A DNA stretch of 10,884 bases from an uncultured Pseudomonadota bacterium (GTDB lineage Bacteria; Bdellovibrionota_B; Oligoflexia; Oligoflexales; CAILAO01): contig CAILAO010000057.1 in assembly GCA_903832105.1 (NCBI GenBank), positions 1 to 10,884 of the forward strand, written 5' to 3'. How positions within the stretch are numbered: position 1 is the stretch's first letter; every line of letters starts with the position of its first letter. The position numbers and the translations under genes were made by a program. Below are positions 5,968 through 10,884 of the stretch, in pieces. The notes below the pieces were generated by a model, which was not told the DNA's origin, ran no database searches, and was given only the letters and a program-made list of their open reading frames with translations.

Positions 5968-6684
5968 ATGACCGCAATTTCTCATAAACGAGTGATGTTG
6001 AAGCTCTCTGGTGAAATGCTTGGTGGCGAGGCGGGACACGGAATTGACGGCAAGGCCCTCGAAATGATCGCGGGTGAGATTGCGAGTGTTTATAGGAGCG
6101 GGATTCAGCTCAGCGTGGTGATCGGTGGAGGCAATATTGTTCGAGGCGCCACAGCTTCTCAGTGGGGCATGGATCGTGCGTCCGCTGATTACATGGGGAT
6201 GCTGGCGACCGTTATCAACGCCCTGGCTTTACAGGGCATACTCGAAAACAAATTTAGTGTTCATACCCGCGTCTTAACAGCGATTGACATGCAAGAGGTG
6301 GCTGAGCCCTACATCCGGCGTCGAGCCATCAAGCATCTCGAAACCGGGCGTGTGGTTATTTTTGGCGGGGGCACGGGAAATCCGCTCTTTACGACCGATA
6401 CGGCAGCGAGTCTTCGGGCTCGCGAGGTTGGTGCTGAGATCATTCTCAAAGCCACCAAAGTTGACGGCGTATATGATGCCGATCCGATGCAAGATCCAAA
6501 TGCAAAAAAGTTTTCATCGCTCTCTTATTTCGATGTGATTGCTAAAAACCTTAAGGTGATGGATGCCACTGCTATTACGATGTGTATGGAAGCGAAACTT
6601 CCGATACTTGTCTTTAAGATGAGCGCGCCAGGATGTGTCTTGCGCGCTTTGCAGGATAACTCTGTAGGAACTCTCGTTAAATAA
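5968..6684 (+). CDS. pyrH: Uridylate kinase (UMP kinase)
   Basis: PyrH phosphorylates UMP to UDP, a cytosolic step of pyrimidine nucleotide synthesis, as a hexamer usually controlled by GTP and UTP. The 238 residues have the amino-acid-kinase fold landmarks in order. They are KLSGEMLGG at 12-20, VIGGGNIVRG at 51-60, DYMGMLATVINALALQ at 74-89, FGGGTGNPLFTTDTAA at 132-147, LKATKVDGVYDADP at 160-173 and MDATAITMC at 198-206. Length and motifs match bacterial PyrH and not eukaryotic-type UMP/CMP kinases. The ribosome site is weak (ACGG), which fits coupling to tsf 11 bp upstream. frr follows after 17 bp. Confidence 0.98.
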   Translation: MTAISHKRVMLKLSGEMLGGEAGHGIDGKALEMIAGEIASVYRSGIQLSVVIGGGNIVRGATASQWGMDRASADYMGMLATVINALALQGILENKFSVHTRVLTAIDMQEVAEPYIRRRAIKHLETGRVVIFGGGTGNPLFTTDTAASLRAREVGAEIILKATKVDGVYDADPMQDPNAKKFSSLSYFDVIAKNLKVMDATAITMCMEAKLPILVFKMSAPGCVLRALQDNSVGTLVK

Positions 6685-6701
6685 ATTAGGGGGGAAAGAC
6701 T

Positions 6702-7262
6702 ATGGCTGACGATAAAGTAATCGTAGAATGTAAACAAAAAATGGATAAGCATGTTAAGGGACTTGAAGCTGAACTCGCAAAGGTAAGAACGGGCAGGGCC
6801 TCTATTAGTATGCTAGATGCGGTGCGCGTCGATTATTACGGGACTATGGCGCCACTCAATCAAATTGCGACCTTGGCAACGCCAGATCCGAGAATGATCA
6901 CGATAGCTCCATTCGAAAAGAAGATGATCCAGCCAATCGAAAAGGCCATCATGATTGCTGATCTGGGTATTCAACCTACTAATGATGGGAATGTCGTTCG
7001 TCTTCCGATTCCAGCATTGACTGAGGAGCGTAGGAAGGATCTCGTCAAGACCATCAAGAAAAACGCCGAAGACTTCAAAGTTTCTATTCGTCACGAACGC
7101 CGCGATGCAAATGAGCTTCTCAAAAAAATCGAAAAGACAAAAGAGATCGGAGAAGATGAACGTAAAAGACTTGAGCAAGAAGTCCAGAAGATTACCGATC
7201 AGTACATTAAGACAGTTGATGAGAAGTTGGCAAAAAAAGAAAAAGAGATCATGACTCTCTAG
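6702..7262 (+). CDS. frr: Ribosome recycling factor
   Basis: RRF works with EF-G to split post-termination ribosomes. The 186 residues begin with the long helix of domain I, including LAKVRTGRAS (25-34). The small domain II follows, with YYGTMAPLNQIATLATPDPRMI at its start. The chain then returns to the helical bundle through GNVVRLPIPALTEERRKDLVK and VSIRHERRDANELLKK. Length and motif order are those of a complete family member. A purine-rich AGGGGGGAAAG precedes the ATG at good spacing, the strongest ribosome site in the cluster. This is the last gene of the rpsB unit; uppS, cdsA and dxr, which often follow frr in proteobacteria, are not here. Confidence 0.98.
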   Translation: MADDKVIVECKQKMDKHVKGLEAELAKVRTGRASISMLDAVRVDYYGTMAPLNQIATLATPDPRMITIAPFEKKMIQPIEKAIMIADLGIQPTNDGNVVRLPIPALTEERRKDLVKTIKKNAEDFKVSIRHERRDANELLKKIEKTKEIGEDERKRLEQEVQKITDQYIKTVDEKLAKKEKEIMTL

Positions 7263-7269
7263 TTTAGTA

Positions 7270-7288
7270 AAAAAGGCCGGTCCTTTTT
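7270..7288 (+). terminator. Intrinsic terminator after frr
   Basis: AAAAAGG (7270-7276) pairs with CCTTTTT (7282-7288) around a CCGGT loop, starting 8 nt after the frr stop. The stem is A/T-heavy, with two G-C pairs and a T run as its 3' arm. Confidence 0.6.
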
Positions 7289-7309
7289 CTGATTCTTAAG
7301 AAGCGAGAC

Positions 7310-7347
7310 AAAATCCGCAGGTGGTTTGATGACCACCCGCGGATTTT
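7310..7347. terminator. Long hairpin, probably a bidirectional terminator
   Basis: Arm AAAATCCGC (7310-7318) pairs with GCGGATTTT (7339-7347). GGTGGT (7320-7325) pairs with ACCACC (7332-7337), with a single A/C mismatch between the two stems and a 6-nt loop. A-rich and T-rich ends on both sides suit both the rpsB-frr unit and the converging gene at 7360-7857. Confidence 0.75.
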
Positions 7348-7359
7348 ATGTTTTGCGGT

Positions 7360-7857
7360 CTATATTTTTTTTGCACGGAGAAGCTGAATCGTAGAACTAA
7401 TCCTAATTTCGCCGTTTTCTGCAAAATTAGTTGGAACAGTTAATTCTTTCTCCGTTTCATAAACTGCGCGAGACGTCTCTTTTTTGACTTTAAGAAAGAG
7501 GTTGGTTCCAAACGGAACTTGCATAAACTTTCGCCATTCCCCGAAGGCGTCAGTTGTTCCGATCTGCTCTCCATTATAAAAAACAGATGCGCCTACGACC
7601 GGATGACTTCCTTGATCGAGCGTTCTAAGCTCAAGAAGAACATAAGGGACATCGCCGCGCGGGATTAACAAACCCGACTCGCGAAGACAAACGAACACAA
7701 CGACGACCGCAAATGCAATAATTAGAATCCCTGCAAAAAAATCTGCGGTACAGAGACTTTTTTTTCTCTCGCAGATTCGAAGTTCGGTGGTTAAAAGCTT
7801 AAAAGGATCTTGGACAATATGGAGGTCTCTTTTTGCTGATAATCCTCTGATTCCCAT
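7360..7857 (-). CDS. Single-pass membrane protein with a PEGA/carboxypeptidase-regulatory-like domain
   Basis: I do not recognise a named family. The 165 residues show a basic N-terminal cytoplasmic segment of about 38 residues, then one strong membrane helix (about 40-58, FFAGILIIAFAVVVVFV). The remainder is probably periplasmic. It contains a small beta-sandwich-like region (about 72-135): YVLLELRTLDQG, VVGASVFYNGEQIGTTDAFGEW, VPFGTNLFLKVKK. The pattern of an added 'thing' followed by a turn and 'G-T-T-D-x-x-G' is typical of PEGA or CarboxypepD_reg modules, which are usually surface or envelope attachment domains. AAGGAAAT precedes the ATG at good spacing. The gene converges on frr at a shared terminator and diverges from the envelope gene at 8058. 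The function is unknown. Confidence 0.75.
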   Translation of the reverse strand: MGIRGLSAKRDLHIVQDPFKLLTTELRICERKKSLCTADFFAGILIIAFAVVVVFVCLRESGLLIPRGDVPYVLLELRTLDQGSHPVVGASVFYNGEQIGTTDAFGEWRKFMQVPFGTNLFLKVKKETSRAVYETEKELTVPTNFAENGEIRISSTIQLLRAKKI

Positions 7858-7950
7858 GTCTATTTCCTTCTGCTGAGTCTTGTGCAGCTTCAGAAAGGAG
7901 TCGCGAATCGAGCAAAAGGGAAACTAAGGGTTGAGGGATTCCTATTTGCT

Positions 7951-7987
7951 AGCTAAACTTTGTTCTGAAGGTGCTGTGTTTTTAGCT
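7951..7987. repeat. 7-bp inverted repeat in the divergent promoter region
   Basis: AGCTAAA (7951-7957) and TTTAGCT (7981-7987) are perfect reverse complements separated by 23 bp. They sit in the 200-bp gap between two divergent envelope genes. This could be an operator or chance; no promoter boxes are clear enough to call. Confidence 0.35.
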
Positions 7988-8057
7988 CATGATGAGGGCC
8001 AGGACATGCACTCTCGTCCTAACACTCTAATTTTATCGAAAAGAACGTGTGGAAAAA

Positions 8058-9005
8058 ATGGGTAGCATTTGCCTAACAGAAAGCCTTAAACGCACTATCT
8101 ATGATGGTTTTGATAAGATTTACAAAACTCTAATTTTTTTGCTTTTGGTGCTGTCACTAGGTGATTTTTGCCTGGTTGGGACGTTATTAGCTGGTGAAAA
8201 AAAAGGGGCGACGATTCTTCTGCCACCGCCACCGGTCAGAATTCCGCCGCCTGAGAGCCCGACAAAAAAGGCATCCGAGCAGATGGATGAAGCCTTAAAA
8301 GAGAAAAGGGAAGTGCGCAAACAAAGGGAAGAGGCCCTCGAACCTCCCCCGAAGGATCCGACAACAAAACGAAATGAAAAGCTTTTAGAGGAGACAAATA
8401 AACCGCGAAACCTCAAAATGTTTATTGATTGCACTTTGGTCTATCCTCGTGTTTTAACAAAGGGAAACCGTAAGAATTATCAGGTTGAGCCAACAGCTCA
8501 TACACATTTTTACTTAAGAATGTTACCCGACAAACCGATCAATGAGTGGCAGCTTTGGTATGGGGGTAGACTAGCCTCTTTTACTGGTTCGGGAATTTAT
8601 GAGGGTGTTCCGGGAAGGTTTGGGTTTCTTTACGCAGGCCCGTTGATTGCGATAGGTAGCGTAGACTTGTTCGTGAAAAGCGACCCAAATAAACCGAAAC
8701 GAGCAAACGTCGCTGTGGGAGAGGAAGCTGATGATGACGTGACGTTTCCAAGTCGAGATGGTTGGTTTTTTGCATCAGGAATCGCAGCGCAAAATAGAAT
8801 TGGTGTTCCAGCAAATCCCGAAAGAGAAGTGAGTGACGATCTCAATACCAAAAGTGTAGCGTTTGATTCACCTGGGTTATGGTTTGAGGCGACGTATGTT
8901 CGGATTTATTTCGGAGCTGTTAGCTTTAATATCTCGATTGGTGCGCAAGCTGGTCGTGGGAAGACGTTCCTCTGGGGAGGTCTCGGCGCCGCAGGATGGT
9001 ATTAA
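8058..9005 (+). CDS. Secreted envelope protein with Pro-rich/charged linker and beta-rich C-terminal domain
   Basis: This protein is unrecognised. From the ATG at 8058 it has 315 residues. A short basic N-region leads to a hydrophobic stretch (about 23-43, TLIFLLLVLSLGDFCLVGTL), a signal peptide or anchor. Next come LLPPPPVRIPPPESP and a highly charged, helix-prone linker rich in Lys, Glu and Arg. The last 190 residues alternate polar and apolar residues (FYLRMLPD, WQLWYGGRLASF, GRFGFLYAGPLIAIGSV, FEATYVRIYFGAVSFNISIGAQ) and end in GWY. That is compatible with outer-membrane or beta-sandwich strands ending in an aromatic residue. A GTG start at 8049 would add three residues; the ATG with GGAAAAA just upstream is preferred. 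The next gene overlaps its 3' end, so the two are probably cotranscribed. No function can be given. Confidence 0.8.
   Translation: MGSICLTESLKRTIYDGFDKIYKTLIFLLLVLSLGDFCLVGTLLAGEKKGATILLPPPPVRIPPPESPTKKASEQMDEALKEKREVRKQREEALEPPPKDPTTKRNEKLLEETNKPRNLKMFIDCTLVYPRVLTKGNRKNYQVEPTAHTHFYLRMLPDKPINEWQLWYGGRLASFTGSGIYEGVPGRFGFLYAGPLIAIGSVDLFVKSDPNKPKRANVAVGEEADDDVTFPSRDGWFFASGIAAQNRIGVPANPEREVSDDLNTKSVAFDSPGLWFEATYVRIYFGAVSFNISIGAQAGRGKTFLWGGLGAAGWY
8886..8889 (+). promoter_or_regulatory. Possible internal ribosome site for the overlapping downstream gene
   Basis: GAGG is followed after 6 nt by an in-frame ATG at 8896. It is the only well-spaced Shine-Dalgarno for the downstream ORF, but it lies 110 bp inside the upstream gene. 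Confidence 0.3.
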
Positions 9006-9714
9006 ACAGGGTTGCAGCGAAACTCTCTATCGATTCCTTGCTCTTCCCTACTCTCTTTCTTTTCCTCACTACGCAATTTTGGTACTCATCATCATCTGTG
9101 TATCATGCGTGTTAAAAAGAGATAAAACGGATGACGAGAATTCGGACGGCGATGTTGAGCTGAAGGGTGATCAAACCTATGATGCCCTAGCTTATGAAAC
9201 GATGCCTCATCCGCGCAAGGTGACAGCTTGGGATACAAGAACCCTTGTAATGGCTTATCGTGCGAACATGTCTCCTAAGATGGATTCTTGTGAAAAAGAA
9301 ATTCTCGCCGTTGCCGCCGAGGCCTCGAATGAAAATGCTCTTCTTCAATTTCAAAGTACGGTAAGTGCGATGGTTCGAGGAGATCCGGTCTTTTACCATT
9401 GGTGTTTTTACCAGATTATGACAAATCTTGATCTGAACCTCGAGAAGGGCGGCGCACTCATGGGGGAAAAGGCTGAAATTTTCTTTAAGTCCATGCGGGG
9501 GCTCTGGTTGCTCGCTATGACCCTTGATCAGGAGCGAGGATCGAAGAAATATTTTAACTATTTGCAGGAGCGTTATCTCCAAATTTCGAAAGATTACTTT
9601 GGTCGTGATTTAGATCCTATCTACAAACCGCTGAGTGAAGAAACACTTGAAAACTCAGGAATAACTACGAAAATTTTTAAAAACAAAAAGGCTGCACCGG
9701 CCAGTATCGACTAG
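8896..9714 (+). CDS. Membrane-anchored or lipoprotein-like protein, start uncertain
   Basis: This protein is unrecognised. Its firm part runs from about 9060 to 9714. A hydrophobic stretch (HYAILVLIIICVSCVLKR) ends in a lipobox-like V-S-C and is followed by an acidic linker (DKTDDENSDGD). A helix-rich soluble domain of about 180 residues then follows (EKEILAVAAEASNENALLQF, HWCFYQIMTNLDLNL, IFFKSMRGLWLLAMTLDQE). The 5' end is unclear. The open frame reaches back to an ATG at 8863. The ATG at 8896 has the best ribosome site, a GTG lies at 8956, and a TTG at 9079 would give a compact lipoprotein signal. All but the last overlap the previous gene, by 143, 110 and 50 bp. An ATG in another frame at 8996 opens a better signal-like start but stops after 39 codons, so a real or sequencing frameshift is possible. 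Confidence 0.65.
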   Translation: MFGFISELLALISRLVRKLVVGRRSSGEVSAPQDGIKQGCSETLYRFLALPYSLSFPHYAILVLIIICVSCVLKRDKTDDENSDGDVELKGDQTYDALAYETMPHPRKVTAWDTRTLVMAYRANMSPKMDSCEKEILAVAAEASNENALLQFQSTVSAMVRGDPVFYHWCFYQIMTNLDLNLEKGGALMGEKAEIFFKSMRGLWLLAMTLDQERGSKKYFNYLQERYLQISKDYFGRDLDPIYKPLSEETLENSGITTKIFKNKKAAPASID

Positions 9715-9728
9715 GCATAGTTTGCCTA
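9712..9728 (+). other. Small hairpin at the stop of the lipoprotein-like gene
   Basis: TAGGCA (9712-9717) pairs with TGCCTA (9723-9728) around a 5-nt loop and begins at the stop codon itself. No T run follows, so it is not a clear terminator. A run of T lies about 55 bp further on, without a convincing stem before it. Confidence 0.3.
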
Positions 9729-9865
9729 TCACACTTAGGAAAAATTTACCGAGCGGACATTAAAACGTTCTTTCTCTAAAGTTTTTTTTTATTCATCCGA
9801 AAAGGATCATAGAAAGAGGATTTTAAGTCCATTCGTTTAGAAAATTTGGAGATCGCATTATAGTG

Positions 9866-10884
9866 ATGCAAAAACACTCGTCAAATCGAAAAGCAAATCT
9901 TGCGCCCGCGCTCGTGGCTTTTCTAGTTGTTTTGTTCCTGGGAGCCATGGCCAATACCTCACTTGCGGCCGAAGAAACGCAGACCAAATCCCAGGATTCA
10001 TCTGAAACAAAAGAGGTCGTTGCCAGTAGTGAAACGGGAGATGGATCGATTGTAAAAGAATCACCAAAAGCAAGCTCGAAAGCCCCAAAGAGACTCGACC
10101 CTGCGCAAGCGGCTGAAATGCAAAAGCTGGAGGAAGATGCGCCAGCGACGACCGTCCGTAAATTCCATGAAGTTTTGGACGAGCTTCTTGCAGAGTTTGG
10201 TTATGACGTTAAAACGGGTCAGATCGAGGGACTTAAAAATCTCGCAATCAGGAAAATCGAGGTCAGCGATGCTCTGCCGAGGTCTTATGAAAGCTATGTT
10301 GAACTTTTGATTGCCGAGAGGATCAGAGAAAATTCGAAGATTCGACTGATTAGTTGCCTTCCTTGTAAAACAAAGACATCGACCCTTGTTGAAGGCAAAC
10401 TCATGATTACATCGCCAGCAACGAATATTACGCGTCTTAATGAGGTTGCTGCACAGCTTGGCGTTGATAATTTTCTGGATGTTGTCCTTGTTTACCATAC
10501 GACGCACATGGTTCTCGCAATGCAGATATTTGAATCGACGACTAAAGAAATGGTGTGGGCGAGAACCTATAACAGTGAAACAATAAAGAGCCGTTTTCAA
10601 AAACTTGCTGTCGACTACAGTCAAGTTGAAAAAGCGCGCCCTGGTGAAGATTATGTCCCTGAGTATCGCTTGATGTTTGGGCTTGGAGGCGCAAGCTTAC
10701 CTAACATTGGCGGCGAAGCTAAAGATAAGACCATGGTCAATGCCCAGATCAGATCGACTGAAAAATTCGACAATCGGCATTCGGAATTTGGACTTATGCT
10801 CTCGATTTACAGTTCGGTTTCATCGATTTTGAAAGACTACCCAAAAGACGAAGGTGATACTGGAAGCGGAGGAACGGGCACGCA
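9866..10884 (+). CDS. Secreted protein with a CsgG/FlgO/TolB-like region, C-terminus beyond the window
   Basis: This open frame of 339 codons continues past the right edge. A Sec signal peptide covers about residues 1-35: a basic start, a core around LVAFLVVLFLGAM, and cleavage near SLA-A. A polar, low-complexity Ser/Glu/Lys/Thr linker follows to about 95. Residues about 96-240 form a folded domain. LAIRKIEVSD precedes YVELLIAERIRENSKIRLISC, with a CxxC at Cys164/Cys167; then come LNEVAAQLGVDNFLDVVLVY and MVLAMQIFESTTKEMVWARTYNSE. This progression resembles the alpha/beta domain shared by CsgG, FlgO and TolB N-terminal proteins, in which a last strand pair carries 'tgeivwa'. After that, EYRLMFGLGGASLP and FGLMLSIYSS look like beta strands of a further domain. 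A GTG at 9863 is an alternative start; GGAG lies 14 nt upstream of the ATG. Confidence 0.75.
   Translation, partial: MQKHSSNRKANLAPALVAFLVVLFLGAMANTSLAAEETQTKSQDSSETKEVVASSETGDGSIVKESPKASSKAPKRLDPAQAAEMQKLEEDAPATTVRKFHEVLDELLAEFGYDVKTGQIEGLKNLAIRKIEVSDALPRSYESYVELLIAERIRENSKIRLISCLPCKTKTSTLVEGKLMITSPATNITRLNEVAAQLGVDNFLDVVLVYHTTHMVLAMQIFESTTKEMVWARTYNSETIKSRFQKLAVDYSQVEKARPGEDYVPEYRLMFGLGGASLPNIGGEAKDKTMVNAQIRSTEKFDNRHSEFGLMLSIYSSVSSILKDYPKDEGDTGSGGTGT

Noticed and set aside
10061..10624. A 187-codon minus-strand ORF at the right end
   Set aside because: It lies entirely opposite the secreted-protein gene at 9866-10884, which has a signal peptide and coherent domain pattern. The minus frame is rich in Cys, Arg and Phe with no domain logic.
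1..10884. A mobile element, defence system or phage cassette
   Set aside because: I saw no transposase, integrase, terminal repeats, attachment site or tRNA, and the gene content is core or envelope.

Overview
The window looks like ordinary chromosomal DNA from a Gram-negative bacterium of moderate GC. The informational genes are conserved and proteobacterial in length and motif content. Several neighbours carry Sec signal peptides, lipoprotein signals or outer-membrane-like beta domains. The KR-rich Ffh tail and the many unrecognised envelope proteins would fit a Bdellovibrionota/Oligoflexia or other former-deltaproteobacterial lineage. That assignment is an inference from general character, not from a marker gene comparison.

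Left part (1-1757, minus strand): ffh, the protein subunit of the signal recognition particle, is followed after 34 bp by the 5' end of a MiaB-family tRNA methylthiotransferase gene that runs off the left edge. Next (1758-2400, plus strand) comes a divergent, decayed serine-protease gene. It keeps its signal peptide and the catalytic-serine region but has lost the middle of the protein and its reading frame. It converges, only 8 bp apart, on a minus-strand lipoprotein gene (2409-3044) with NGEG repeats, an Ala/Pro/Asn-rich linker and an SH3-like C-terminal domain. A gene-poor gap of 440 bp follows.

Centre (3485-7262, plus strand): a DUF177/YceD-family gene, then the classic rpsB-tsf-pyrH-frr cluster (ribosomal protein S2, elongation factor Ts, UMP kinase, ribosome recycling factor). 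The usual partner of yceD, rpmF, is absent; a leader of about 170 nt with several hairpins precedes rpsB instead. The cluster ends at two hairpin terminators, the second shared with a convergent minus-strand gene for a single-pass membrane protein (7360-7857).

Right part (8058-10884, plus strand): three unrecognised envelope genes in a row. They are a Pro-rich/charged-linker protein with a beta-rich C-terminal half, a membrane-anchored or lipoprotein-like protein with a helical domain and an uncertain start, and a secreted protein with a region resembling the CsgG/FlgO/TolB-like fold that runs off the right edge. Their order suggests a joint envelope role, but no function can be assigned from sequence alone.

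No mobile element, CRISPR array, tRNA, rRNA or defence system was seen. The points most worth a second look are the collapsed protease gene, the rpsB leader, the atypical yceD context and the right-hand envelope trio.
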